Positions 29,888-40,948 of a DNA stretch of 64,000 nt are shown piece by piece. Made by a program: the position numbers and the translations under genes. Origin of the DNA: Pilasporangium apinafurcum (taxonomy: Eukaryota > Oomycota > Peronosporomycetes > Pythiales > Pythiaceae). The DNA is taken from contig BCKE01000033.1 of the NCBI GenBank assembly GCA_001600495.1, positions 296,344 to 360,343 on the forward strand. The letters run 5' to 3'. The notes beneath the pieces were generated by a model. That model worked only from the letters and a program-made list of their open reading frames with translations. It searched no databases and was not told the origin of the DNA. Numbering within the stretch: position 1 is the stretch's first letter; each line of letters starts with the position of its first letter.

Positions 29888-32800
29888 TTAGGACTCTCTT
29901 CGATTAATAGAGTTGCGTAATGCAGCAGGGACAGCGTCCGATCGTGGCAGCGAACTGGATGCAATATAGGACTCGGCTAACGTTGTTTCTTCGTCGCAGC
30001 TGAACGCGTACCCTGTGTTGCGACGACCAGAATTGGCTTTGTACATTTTGACAGGAATCTGATCGTCTGTGACTGAAGAGCTATATACACTCGCGGAAAA
30101 GCTTTCCGCATAGGCAGCAGTCTCTGAAATTGAGGAATGCGTCTCGGAGGGGATTCCGCCACTGCTCAGATGTCGGAGTTGAGGCGGTGGTCCATGGTGC
30201 TGTTGTTGGAAATGCTGCTGTTCTTTGAATGCAGACAAGTCTCCCCGTTGTTGTTCGGCAGTGTATCGACGTGTAGTGATATCATCCAGTGACATTGAAA
30301 GTGTCTGCTCTTCCATTTGTGTGATGGTCAGGCGCCGCTTCTTGGCACCCATAGACTCGCGGATCACTTGTGCCAAGTCGGGGTGGAATGTCCTCTGGTA
30401 TTGGTTGTATGCAAAATGTCGACCCAGTGCTATGGAACAACCCATAACCAGCACAAGCACGTAGCCCCACGTTTCAGCTGTCGGGGCAAAGGCTCCGTAT
30501 TCGTCATAACCGACCTTGTACCCTGCGAAATACGGAGTTTCGGTTCCTAAAGCAGCAAAACCAAACCACGAGAGCACACTACCGATCCAACAGCCAAACG
30601 CTAGCCAAGTCCACGTATCGGCTATCAGCCAAATCTTGAGATTCACAATTAGAACGGTCATTGAGAATGCGACCATCCCGAATTCGACACGCGACTCGCT
30701 ACCGGGAGCAGATTCAGAGGCGTTAAAGCCAAACGACATCACCACGAAGATGATTAACGATTCATAAATTGCGGCTCCGATCCAACGACCAAAGGTATAG
30801 TAATTGAAATAGTATCGCTCAGGTCCTCTTCTGTACAAATTTGGATACTCGATGCCGAAGAGTGCAGGAAGATCTTTATCCATGACCCCAACAACAACGA
30901 TTGGCAGACCGGTGAACGCAACGTTGTACAGCTGTACACCCAGTTCCCAGTACATCTTCGATCCTGAAGCACCTGAGAGATAACCGTACCAGTATTGAGC
31001 AAGCACCAGCGTAATGTTCTTGTAGAACATATACAGTACCAACTTGGAAATACGAATATAATTCCAGCGGCCGTGCACCAGCAGTAAGCGTTCCAAGAAC
31101 CTAAACTGGGCGATAGCATAATCACTAGAGTTAACGGCTTGCATACCTTCTTGACCAGAGATCCCAACGCCTACGTGGGCGGCCTGAATCATGGCTACGT
31201 CATTTGCACCATCTCCTATTGCCAATGTTCGAGCCGATGTGATGTTGTCCCTTACAAGACGGACCATCTCAGCTTTCTGGGCAGGCGATACACGATTGCA
31301 GATCACTGCGCGGCATAGTTTCGCGAATTCCAGCAAATGTGGAGCCGTACCTGGTGCCAGCGCCCATTCCAATGCCTCGCCATCAATTATAAGTGAAATT
31401 TCAAGGCTTGGATCAGATCTTATCTTTTCGAGATACTCTCTCCCAGCAGCATTGAGACGGGCACGAATAGCTTCCTCATTTGGGCACGTAGTACAGTTCA
31501 CGATCACTTGCTGAATGGAATTATCCAGTAACGAGCAGGCGTAGGCAATGTTAATGGCAGTTTCTTCTTTATCACCAGTCAGCATCCACACCTTGATTCC
31601 GGCTGCTGTCAAGTTCGCTAAGCATTTCGGCACACCATCTTGGAGTTTATCTTCGATGGCAGTGGCTCCGATGAGCTCAAGATCCTGTTCGATTTCTTCC
31701 ATTAAATCATCAATTGCATTCGGCTTCCCGTCCTTTCGACGATCAATCTCATTCACATTTCCTTGTGCTTCATCATATCGCATCTTCCATTTCTGGAACC
31801 ACTTTTCATCCAATCTCTTCACGGCAAGTGCTAGTGTTCGCAAACCATCGTCAGCATACTTTTCCATGTGATCCCGAGTGGTGTTTTTGATCCTCTCCAT
31901 AGAGGAATCGTCTTTTAGACGTTGATAAATCATCATATCTGCACCTTTACAGTATAGTAAAAGCTCCCCACTGGGGCGACGGATGACAACAGACATACGT
32001 TTCCGCGTGCTGTTAAACTCGAGTACGTCCAACACTTCAAATACCTGTCGCTGTCCCATCACATCAATTGTAGCTTTACCGACACTTCGACTTTCAAATT
32101 TGTATCCAGCAAATGCCGCGCCAGCAACTAGTGCCTGTTCGTCCGGTGAAGAAGCTGATAGACGAACCTCGCCACTTTCCAGCGTCTCAGGGATGACCGT
32201 GTGGCAGACTGCTAAATGTTCAAAGAATTGATGAATACATTGCTGCTGACGTGGACCCGCTCCGCCTTTCATCGCATGAAATAGAGATGGATCTACAAAG
32301 TTGACATATGGCATTTTCTTCATCCCCGGCTCCATCTTCGGTTCGGGAGGTATTGGTTTTCCAGCACGCATGAGTGCAGCACGTCCAATTTCTGTAATAC
32401 CGGATCCGTATGAAACTCCATTGATGGAGGCTTTACGAAATTCCATCACATTGCATGTGAGCGTACCCGTCTTATCACTAAAGACGTACGAAATCTGGCC
32501 AAGCTCCTCATTTAATTCCATAGTCCGAACAATTGCAGGTGTATCGGTCTCTTCGTGATACATCTCGCGGTCCCAAGTCATAAAACGCGCCTGTAGAAAC
32601 TTGACGCTTGTCATGGAGACGTAAAGCGAGATGGGAATGACCTGATAGAGCAGCAGGAAGTAGTAGAACATCATCTGGATAAATGACTGCCATCGCGGTC
32701 TCTCTTTATCAGCTTCACTCAGCTGAATATACCACGTGTTGCGCACAATATCATACTGCCATGTAACATAGCATGCAGCGGCAACCCCACATGCCACAAA

Positions 32801-34021
32801 CAGCCCCACACACAAAATACCAATCATTTTATTGATTGAGAGCATAACATCGCTCCATTTGGATGGTGCGGCGCTTGCACTTTGCATGATCTTCGTATCA
32901 GGTCCTGTGTTGAGCACCAATCCGTACACCCAGTCCGTGTTACGAAGGTTACAGCCACGTAGAAGCACATTTTTGACGGAAATGGGCATAACTTCCATGC
33001 CGCAACCTTCGCTCACTGTCACTTCCACTTTTCCAGCAAACTTGTTGATGTATGGATTCGGCTGTTCACATTTCACGACTCCGCGCAGCAACATAAGTTC
33101 TTGAGGGTTCACAAGCGCACTCATAGTAGCTGGAATGGCTTGACGGAGCTTCAGATTCGTCTCACCATCGAGACTCTTGGTTTCCACGTAGCAAATTCCA
33201 CTGGCTGCTTCACCAACGGGTTCTGACACAGCCAGCACCAACACATCGGCTGGAATGACTTCGCGATTGCGAATTTGGAGGAAATCGCCGACTTTCACCT
33301 CAGACCATAACCGGTCTTCAATCTGTCCATTTCGTATGATGTGGCATTTGGCTGAATTAGCTTCGTAGTCCGATTGGTGGCGCCGCTTATCTTCCATAAT
33401 TGCGAATACAGCATCGATCGATATCACAAATAGCAGAACTGGCGCGTTGGTAGGGACTCCGTACGTGTTACTGATAGACTTGATGGACTGCAACACGCAG
33501 ACCATGAGAAAGAAGAAATTGGCCACTTTGGTGAAGCTTTCCTTAAGGAATTTCGGTAAAAAGGTGATGATCGTGTATTTGGACGTCACGATCACATTCG
33601 TGCATTTGTCAAACACAGCATTGCCTGGAGCATAATTGAAGTACACTTCGCGTAGTTCCTGTTTAGGTTCTTCCCCTGCAGGTCCAGGAGTGGGTCCAGT
33701 GAAGTCACCGATATCTCTTCCTCCATTAGCATTGTGTGCACTGTATGTATCGGTCCTGTGGTTACCCTGTGGTTTCTTTGGTTTTTTTATCATACGCCGT
33801 TGATCACCTGAGGATGATTCTCCGGCGATCAGCCGTTGGTTCTGTCCAATTGCAGGGCTCTCAAGCTCCGCATATACATCTGCATCGGTGTTCTCCGTCG
33901 TACCATCGCCATTAGAATTATTCTGAGGATGTGGCTGAGGAGTTGCGCGCAACAATTCTTCGTCTTCTACGCGCTGGCCACCGAAGAGTCGCGCCGTTCC
34001 AGTACGTCGCGGAGTTTTCAT
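29888..34021 (-). CDS. P4-type phospholipid flippase (Drs2/Dnf-like), 1377 aa
   Basis: ATP-driven pump moving aminophospholipids to the cytosolic leaflet of Golgi, endosome or plasma membrane. Single exon. Motifs: YAPGNAVFDKCTNVIVTSKYT near the first span, SLDGETNLK actuator loop (~283-291), YQVIPISLYVSM in TM4 (P4-specific PISL, ~459-470), FSDKTGTLT phosphorylation site (Asp ~516), LTGDKEETAINIAY, and GDGANDVAMIQAAHVGVGI (~945). Ten membrane spans are expected; the C-terminal tail (~200 residues) is Gln/His/Ser-rich and may be regulatory. The first in-frame ATG is at 34021 (MKTPRRTGTARLF); the frame is open seven codons further without another ATG. P4-ATPases normally need a CDC50 partner; none is encoded here. 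Confidence 0.95.
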   Translation of the reverse strand: MKTPRRTGTARLFGGQRVEDEELLRATPQPHPQNNSNGDGTTENTDADVYAELESPAIGQNQRLIAGESSSGDQRRMIKKPKKPQGNHRTDTYSAHNANGGRDIGDFTGPTPGPAGEEPKQELREVYFNYAPGNAVFDKCTNVIVTSKYTIITFLPKFLKESFTKVANFFFLMVCVLQSIKSISNTYGVPTNAPVLLFVISIDAVFAIMEDKRRHQSDYEANSAKCHIIRNGQIEDRLWSEVKVGDFLQIRNREVIPADVLVLAVSEPVGEAASGICYVETKSLDGETNLKLRQAIPATMSALVNPQELMLLRGVVKCEQPNPYINKFAGKVEVTVSEGCGMEVMPISVKNVLLRGCNLRNTDWVYGLVLNTGPDTKIMQSASAAPSKWSDVMLSINKMIGILCVGLFVACGVAAACYVTWQYDIVRNTWYIQLSEADKERPRWQSFIQMMFYYFLLLYQVIPISLYVSMTSVKFLQARFMTWDREMYHEETDTPAIVRTMELNEELGQISYVFSDKTGTLTCNVMEFRKASINGVSYGSGITEIGRAALMRAGKPIPPEPKMEPGMKKMPYVNFVDPSLFHAMKGGAGPRQQQCIHQFFEHLAVCHTVIPETLESGEVRLSASSPDEQALVAGAAFAGYKFESRSVGKATIDVMGQRQVFEVLDVLEFNSTRKRMSVVIRRPSGELLLYCKGADMMIYQRLKDDSSMERIKNTTRDHMEKYADDGLRTLALAVKRLDEKWFQKWKMRYDEAQGNVNEIDRRKDGKPNAIDDLMEEIEQDLELIGATAIEDKLQDGVPKCLANLTAAGIKVWMLTGDKEETAINIAYACSLLDNSIQQVIVNCTTCPNEEAIRARLNAAGREYLEKIRSDPSLEISLIIDGEALEWALAPGTAPHLLEFAKLCRAVICNRVSPAQKAEMVRLVRDNITSARTLAIGDGANDVAMIQAAHVGVGISGQEGMQAVNSSDYAIAQFRFLERLLLVHGRWNYIRISKLVLYMFYKNITLVLAQYWYGYLSGASGSKMYWELGVQLYNVAFTGLPIVVVGVMDKDLPALFGIEYPNLYRRGPERYYFNYYTFGRWIGAAIYESLIIFVVMSFGFNASESAPGSESRVEFGMVAFSMTVLIVNLKIWLIADTWTWLAFGCWIGSVLSWFGFAALGTETPYFAGYKVGYDEYGAFAPTAETWGYVLVLVMGCSIALGRHFAYNQYQRTFHPDLAQVIRESMGAKKRRLTITQMEEQTLSMSLDDITTRRYTAEQQRGDLSAFKEQQHFQQQHHGPPPQLRHLSSGGIPSETHSSISETAAYAESFSASVYSSSVTDDQIPVKMYKANSGRRNTGYAFSCDEETTLAESYIASSSLPRSDAVPAALRNSINRRES

Positions 34022-34625
34022 GGCACACTGCACGGCCGCCACCGAGCGCTGCAGTATGTGAGGCCGCTTTTAAACGTGTATGTGCGTGAGTATATGGATA
34101 TATACAGAGCAAATGCTGCAATAAATAGCAGGTGATGACTACGTGCGCGCGCTGGTGCGGGAGTTTCTTCTCGCTACAAAGTAGAAAAAAGAGCGAATGA
34201 GAGTAATAATAGCCCCTACTCACCCTTTTTCTATTCAGTCCGACAACCCTAAACACTCCCTAAACCTGTGAGCATGAATGTCCGTCTCTACACTCACAAA
34301 ACCACTCCCACTATCCCTAGTCTTACAGTACCACAGTGAATAGGGGAAAAGTGCTATATTTGCATCAGCTGGTGCTTTCTCTCTCTCTCTCTCTGCGGAT
34401 CAAAAGTATTTTGATTATATAGTGGGAGGGGGTACTATTTTAGCCCGAACGTCGAATCGTGGCGTTAACAAAAGATGGTGGAGGTGTCGTCGAATTGCTA
34501 CTTATAGGCAAGGTCCACCCCTTGCTTGGATATTCGTAACTGGGATCATATCGGTTAAGTTAATTTCGTACTGAAAGAATTCCATTGCAAAACGTCGTTG
34601 TAACCAGAATATAAAGGGTGACAAC
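34022..34625. other. Divergent upstream region of flippase and SFT2
   Basis: About 600 bp between two divergent start codons. It has a (CT)8 run at 34379-34394 and no supported gene. Promoters of both neighbours should lie here; no clear initiator-FPR match was found. Confidence 0.55.
34379..34394. repeat. (CT)8 microsatellite
   Basis: Eight CT units in the flippase-SFT2 spacer, about 230 bp before the SFT2 start. Simple repeat with no evident function. Confidence 0.85.
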
Positions 34626-35806
34626 ATGAGTCAGAAGGGAGGAAGTGCTTGGGAGCAATGGGGCGGGAAGCGACCCGCTGGCGGCACGCAAGACGCGTTC
34701 CAGAGCCTTCTCCGTATGTCACCGCTATCGACGGCGTCCACGGCCAGCACTGACAGTGAAAGGTATTCCTTGAAGAAAATGTGGGATTCTGCGCGAGATC
34801 TAACTCAGAAAGCGATAACGACACCATCGACGTCAGCGACGGACTTAGAAGCGATGGAAGAAGGAGCTGTTGTCGTCGAAACACAAGATGTCGATAGTTC
34901 GAGTGTCAAATGGCCGTTGTGGCCGCGGAAGAAGGTAGATGCCACAGAAGCGTCTCTGCTTCCAACTATGAGCTGGTATCGATCCCTACCTGCACCTTTA
35001 CTATTATACTGAAGCGTATATGAATCTCATCGATGTTTTACATCTTTCCGGCTCGTAATTAGGAATATGCGTTTCAAGTACTTCGTTGGCCTGACGCTGA
35101 TGGGACTGATGTTCTTCGGCATGTCTTCTATCTTCATGCCATTGGTAAGATACACTGATCACTTAACTGTGCTTTGGCAATGGGAAGTACTTACGTGGTC
35201 TCCTTGTGGCTGATCTACAGATTATGATTCGCCCATCCAAATTTGCGTTGAGCTTTACACTGGGTAGTATGTGTTTGATGGGAGCGTTTGCGATGTTGAA
35301 GGGACCAGCTGTATATGTTGCTAGTCTCTTGGAACCAAAGCGACTACTGCTCACGACAGCCTACTTCTTGACTTTAGGTACGTTCTTGGTTTACATGAAT
35401 GTGAGAGCTTGGGTGCTGACTGCTTTCCTCCTCGTCCTGTAGCATCTACGCTCTATAGTTGCCTGGTACTGGGTAATTATGTGTTCGTAGTAATTAGTTC
35501 CGTCTTACAGGTACGTTTAAAAAAAATCCTTCAAATGCATAATAGCGTGATTTTACCGTGTATTCATGGTATTGACATGTCCACTAGTTAATGACATTAA
35601 GCGCCTTCGCGCTGTCTGCGCTTCCAGGAGGAAATGCAAGCTTAAAAGGTACGTGAACAGCGTTATTGTTGCCGAAAAATACCACAAGGCGCATAGTTTT
35701 CTAATGGAATGCTGTTGGTGTTATGATTATTTGTGAAGCCTTCGGAATGCTCTTTATGAAGGCCGCTAGACGAATGATTCAGGCATTTGCGCGCCTTCTC
35801 CGATAG
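34626..35806 (+). CDS. SFT2: SFT2-family vesicle transport protein, 6 exons, 261 aa
   Basis: Tetra-spanning Golgi protein acting in fusion of endosome-derived vesicles (Sft2/SFT2D family). Exons: 34626-34975, 35063-35144, 35221-35377, 35443-35510, 35588-35648, 35739-35806; introns of 65-90 bp, all GT-AG, and every junction keeps frame. The core starts MRFKYFVGLTLMGLMFF (span 1), then RPSKFALSFTLGSMCLMGAF (span 2), LLEPKRLLLTTAYFL (span 3) and TLYSCLVLGNYVFVVISSVLQ (span 4), with the family's ALSALPGG before the end. The ~115-residue N-terminal cytosolic part is Ser/Thr-rich. The last exon encodes a basic amphipathic tail (MKAARRMIQAFARLLR) after the ALSALPGG segment; usual SFT2 proteins end sooner. 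Confidence 0.9.
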
Positions 35807-35945
35807 ATTCAGTTGCATTCACACATAAAGATGATCTTTATATATACAAAGCTATCTTCTATGCGCATGAGCCCCTGTATTTATGAGTCATTGTGGCTTT
35901 GACAAGAACGTGTAATGCATCCATTTTTCATGCCAGAGATAGCAG

Positions 35946-36295
35946 TTATTGTTGCTTTTTCCGCGCAGCTTGGTCATCAATATCGCTCCATGCCTGCCGG
36001 ACACACAGATTCACATTTAAGAAAATGATTGTCACTCAGGTTAATTCGTCTCGTAGAATCAGTTGCAATAGTGGCGCACTCACCAAACGGTCATGTGTGG
36101 CATTCATCGGATCGTGCTCAGGCATATTCTCATCGAGCCACTTGATGCCGCCCATCAGCGCCACGCAGAGTACCGCGTACGCCGCACTGCAATACGGAAA
36201 ACAAACGATGAGTTGCATTTGCATCCTGTAAGTTCACACACTCGGTCCTCTTTGTACCTCTGCTTGGTCGTGATGTTCTTGAACGGCAGAAACAT
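35946..36295 (-). CDS. Small spliced single-span membrane protein, 3 exons, 62 aa
   Basis: A short gene found by splice logic. Exons: 36295-36258, 36186-36084 and 35993-35946; introns of 71 bp (GTACAA...TTGCAG) and 90 bp (GTGAGT...GGCAG). The spliced protein begins MFLPFKNITTKQSAAYAVLC, has one hydrophobic segment (AAYAVLCVALMGGIKWL) and an acidic, charged C-terminal half ending AARKKQQ. All three exons join in frame with ATG and TAA in place, which is unlikely by chance. Size and layout recall small subunits of respiratory or ATP-synthase complexes or other tiny membrane proteins, but I do not recognise the family. Its stop lies 139 bp from the SFT2 stop, tail to tail. Confidence 0.7.
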
Positions 36296-36412
36296 TTTTA
36301 CGCTAACGTGACACCTTTTTCTTCGGAATTTACCCAAAAACCAAGTCGAGCATTTGTTTACTTGTGTGTCAGTGTGTTTTTGGATTATTGGAAACATGTG
36401 ACGTGTGAGCGG

Positions 36413-39400
36413 CTATGAAATGGAGGTCATTGGTGCGGCAGGTGTGGTGCTAGCACAGCTGATCCGTCCTTTCATGATAGAACCAAAGCGTTTCACCTGC
36501 CGAATCTTGCCGAGCAAACCACTCCCACCGCGACTATTGCTGTGACCACGCGTCGCGATCGTTGGAGATGCCACTGAAAGGTACTCATGGAGTGTGGTGA
36601 GTTTGTTCTCGAGGGAGACCGTCGATTTAATTGTGAAGCCATTCGAGTCCTCCCACATTCGCTCCTTCTCCTGCACAGATAAAACTTTATGTCCCATGCG
36701 AGCGCAGATGAACTGATGCAATCGCTGTGCCTTGTCATGGTCGATTTGCCATTCGAGACGAGATGCGGCAGGTAATGGGAACGAGGTCGTGGACTTTGTT
36801 CGGTTTGGAGAGATCGGCTGATGCTGCAATGCTGCGGATGAAGTTGATCCACGTTTATCCGTGCTGTCCTGGAGTGTGACCCGCCGATCCGGTTCCACCT
36901 GTACACACCATTCGTAGGCGTCTTCTAACTTCAGCCATTGCTGGGTCGGAACAACACATAGCAGAGCGTTCTTTAGAGGCGGTACTAAGGACAACGCACA
37001 CTTCATCGCATGCGCTTCTGAGGAGAAGAGTTCGTGTACACAAAGAAACGGTTCTTCGCATGTAGAATTCGCGATCTCTCGGTGTGACAAGGCCACACTT
37101 ATCACCGCAAACTCCCGCGGGTGAAGCGATTGTGCTGGCTTGGACGGGCTCTTGTAACAATTGTTACACTTCGATGCATTCTCCTTCTTCTCATCAGTTC
37201 TCGTATCTAATGATGTCAATGGAATCTGCTGGAAGGATGTGAACAGTGTAGACATCAGGTTACTCGATGGATTAGTCGGGGAAGAAAAGTCGCTTCCCGG
37301 TTCCAATCCACCAGAAGCACGATTATTGGCACGCGAGGGTGTAGTGTCAGATGGAGGAAATGGCGATACAGTTCCAATCATCCCCCATTTCTCAAATGTG
37401 TGTTTCTGGATGAGCTTCTCCGCTAATGGCGTCAGAGTCGGTCGAGGTAGTACAGCCAACTTGTTTTGGGATAGGAGGTAGTAGGTGGTGGCCGACTTAG
37501 TCGCCGGTTCCTCCGAATCAGAGCGGTCCGCTTCGTTTAGTTTCACCATTTTCCGTACCGTTTCTTCAGCTTCCTGAAGAGATGAGACAGTGCGTTCGAT
37601 ATAAAAGCTGAGAGCGTATACCTCATGTTCAACTTCTTTTCGACGTACACTGAGGAGCACAGATCTGCTATCTGTGGCGTTGTGGCCGGTTGTCCTCCTT
37701 CCATGTTTGGCGAGCGCATCTTCGGGATTCAAAGAGAGACGTCTGCTGTCGCGATGCGAGATGGATCCCTTTGTTTCAGTTGAAGTCTTGCTTTTTTTTG
37801 ATTTTTGATTGTGTCGTGGAGACGTTGGTAGAGGGCGAGAGAAGATGAAATTTTCCTGCAGGAATTGGTGCATGTCGTGCCGTTTTTCTGAGTCAGGGAC
37901 TCTGGGCGTGGACAATCGTCTAGCTGCTGAAGTAGGTGAACTTTCGATAGCAGCCGCGGCAGCTGCTCCTACCTGACTGACCCGATGACGACTTGCTGCT
38001 CGCTCTCTTACCTCCATTTGATGGTTCTGCGTATGGTTTTGGAGCATCTGTTGGTCTAAGTACACCAATGGGTTGCCTTCGTTCAGTATCTCTCCATTGC
38101 AGCACTCCATCTCCTGCAACACGTCCACCAACTGTTTCTTTCGCGCTTCAGAGGGCGCTGCATCGGCATTAAATGATGTCACGTAGTGGCCGATCGTCTT
38201 GTACTGAGAGAAGCATTTCTTCATGGCCTTGTCCTCTGGCTGCAACAAAAGGAACTCGTTCGTCTTGACCAAGGCAACAGATATACGCGAAGATGAGGTC
38301 GACGGCAACTGCGAGTCCGCTGAAGACTCAACACCATCCTCTGTAGCTGTTTGCGCGCTTAGCTTCTCTTTTAGCGGTTGTGGTTGGTCCTGCACTTTCA
38401 GCCGCTGGGTACATCGGGATGTTTGGGGGATCAACTTGGCGATCCGGTCACCATTGACATGTTCCTGCAGAATTTTTTTCTTGTAGGTCTCCCACTTGTG
38501 CGCCTTGTGAAAGGAGTCAAGGTAGACAATGCTCTGTGCGTGTAAGTGCGCCGACGCACGAAGTGTCTCGCGAGCTGCCCGTGATAGACGATGGAAAACG
38601 TCGTACTTAGAGAGTAGTAGCACCTCGACTGGTGTCGTGGCTGTCACTGTCACCTCCCGATAGATGGCTTCGTTGAAAGTAGCCCCAGCCGCTCTACAAA
38701 TGTATACACAAACGAGTTATGCCAGCTTTCATTCAGATCGTGCACACAGAAAAATAATATGGCAACATAATGCTTACGCGTCGTCACCAATGACACGGTA
38801 CCGGCCGATCCGCTCGACAAACACGACGTGCGTTTCCTGTGTCACTGGGTCTGCGATGTCCTTCGTCACGCTCAGCTCGCCGCGCACAATGAAGTACACA
38901 TGTAGTGCCTTCTCACCTTGTTTAAATAGGACGCTTCCCATTGGGAGCTTTTGCTCCGAGAGCACATATGACATCTCCTTGAGCAACTCACTTGTCCACT
39001 CCGGCGTTTGAAACATGGGGATCTTGTCCAGCACACCCACACGCTTCGACAAGTCCTCCTTCTGCATTCGACGCAGTGTCGAGTTGTAGTCACGCTCGCA
39101 GATAACAAGGAACTTGCATTCCTCCCGAGTGCACACTGTGGCACTACGAATACCGTGACCTTTCATCAGCGCTAGCTCCCCAAAATGCGAACCCTCTGTA
39201 AGATTGATGAGCTTTGTCTGCTGCGCGTTGCCTCGAAAATCCTTGGAACCGACGATCACATCGACTGAACCACTGAAGATGATGTAGAACAAATCGCCAA
39301 CTTCTCCCTCTTTGAACACGAACGCTCCCGCCGGCAGCGTTTGAAAGTCCACGACTGTGCAGAGTTCACGCACGAACGATTTAGGAAGCGCGCGGAAGAA

Positions 39401-40846
39401 TTTGAGCGTTTGGAGGTACTCGGTCAGCATATCGACGTCCTGTTTCGTACGACTGCTTTTCTTCTTCACAAGTACTTTGACCACCTCTCGCAACGGCTGA
39501 TGTCCACTGCTTTTGTGAGCGAAAATGCCGTTGGTGATCTGCATGCGCGACAGAAACTCAAGTTGATCTTTCTTCAGCATCATGTTGTAATCTGCCCGTA
39601 AGATCTTCACAAGCTCCGTTGTGGTTTTGGCGACAACGGTAGCAGCGCGCACGTCGTTGTTCAGCAGCGAGCGTTCGCCAAAATAGTCGCCCTTGGACAG
39701 TTCACACACAGTGACCTCGACTTTCTCGCCGAGGATGCGTTGGCTCACAGAAACTTCTACGATACCGGCAAACACGAGATAGAGTGCATCACCGTCGTCA
39801 CCCTGACGGAAGACGATCTCGCTCGGATGGTAGCTCACTAACGTCATTCGACGACAGAGCAAATCCAACTCTGTCGGCTGCAGCCGCTCGAAGTCGGTTG
39901 TAATCTTGAGTTTCGTCATCTGGAACCATGCCTTCAGCGCCTGTAAATCAGTATGCGATCGGTTTTCGCTGCTCTGGGCAAATGCACGACGACAGGACTC
40001 TTCCAGCAATAATGTACGTCCATACAGCTGTCTATTTTTTGTGCCTCGGAGATCGAATCCGGACTCGACACCGGGAATTTCATCGTCATCAGTGTCGTCA
40101 GAATCGTCTCCACGCGTGTCTTCTAACTCCTGTGTCTGGTTTCGAACCACGGCAGTCTTTATCCAATCCTCCATTACTGTAGAATGCTGTCCATTTGTTT
40201 TCGCTCCCGATCCTGCAGCTGTATCTGCCGGTGACAGTCGATTCCATCGCTTGGCCACCATCGCTTGCTTGACCAGATTCTTCACCTTGCGGCTTTTGAG
40301 CATGTGAGCGAGCGACACTCCGCGCTTGATCTTACCCGTTGGTGTACTACCCACCGCAGCAGGCTCCTGGCTATCTGTGGTGACCTTGGGGGTGACTTTA
40401 CTCAGCACAGTTGACCACTGGTCGCGACGTTTTGTGAGCACTGGTAAAGCATCTGTGCCATTGGGACCTTGTCTTCGTTGCTCTTCGTCCTCTTCCGTCA
40501 GCGCCGCTGATTGCTGTAGATGACGGTCAGATATGACAGAGTGCGCCACTCCCTTTAACCGCATATGGGCAGCTGCTCTAGGTGCGGTCAGATCCAAAGG
40601 CTGGCCAGTTGTGGGTGTTGTGGTTCTGTCTTGGGCGGGCGGAGGCAGCGTTGGTGATGTTGTCGGTGCTGGTTGAGCCGCGACTACAGAGACGAACCGC
40701 ACGGCTGTCTGCATTCTGTTCAACTTGCGTGTACCTGATGACGAGGAGGGAGGCGATGTTGTGTGTGGATGCAGATTGGCCATCGACGCCATCTTACTCT
40801 TGCGATGGGGTGGTAATACGATGACCTCCGTCATGTTGATTGACAT
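36413..40846 (-). CDS. Protein with three cyclic-nucleotide-binding domains, 2 exons, 1449 aa
   Basis: Exons: 40846-38778 and 38693-36413; the 84-bp intron (GTAAGC...TTGTAG) splits the third domain, and joining gives VIGDDAAAGATFNEAIYREV. cNMP domains: ~314-420 (LYLVFAGIVEVSV, YFGERSLLNNDVRAATV), ~482-600 (LFYIIFSGSVDVIV, HFGELALMKGHGIRSATV) and ~604-725 (VYFIVRGELSV...). The first two keep Glu and Arg of the phosphate-binding cassette (FGE...RxAT), so they could bind cAMP or cGMP; the third lacks them. There is no kinase, channel or GEF domain. The N-terminal ~310 and C-terminal ~720 residues are Ser/Thr-rich and largely disordered, with Arg/Lys-rich patches. Probably a cAMP-responsive scaffold or regulatory subunit; role unknown. 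The start is the first ATG (40846). Confidence 0.88.
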
Positions 40847-40948
40847 GTGAACCAAAGTGTAGCCATATTTAGGGTGCGCCCTAACTTAATCGTAACTGTA
40901 CATCACGTTATATATCAGTTAATTAGCTGGTTTGTAACCCATTGCTGG
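40847..40948. promoter_or_regulatory. 102-bp divergent promoter with a telobox-like palindrome
   Basis: Lies between the ATG of the cNMP-domain gene (40846, minus) and the ATG of the zinc-finger gene (40949, plus). 40869-40884 reads TTAGGG-TGCG-CCCTAA, an inverted repeat with 6-bp arms around a 4-bp centre. With the flanking T at 40868 the left arm is TTTAGGG, the telomere-type heptamer. No TATA box is seen. Confidence 0.55.
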
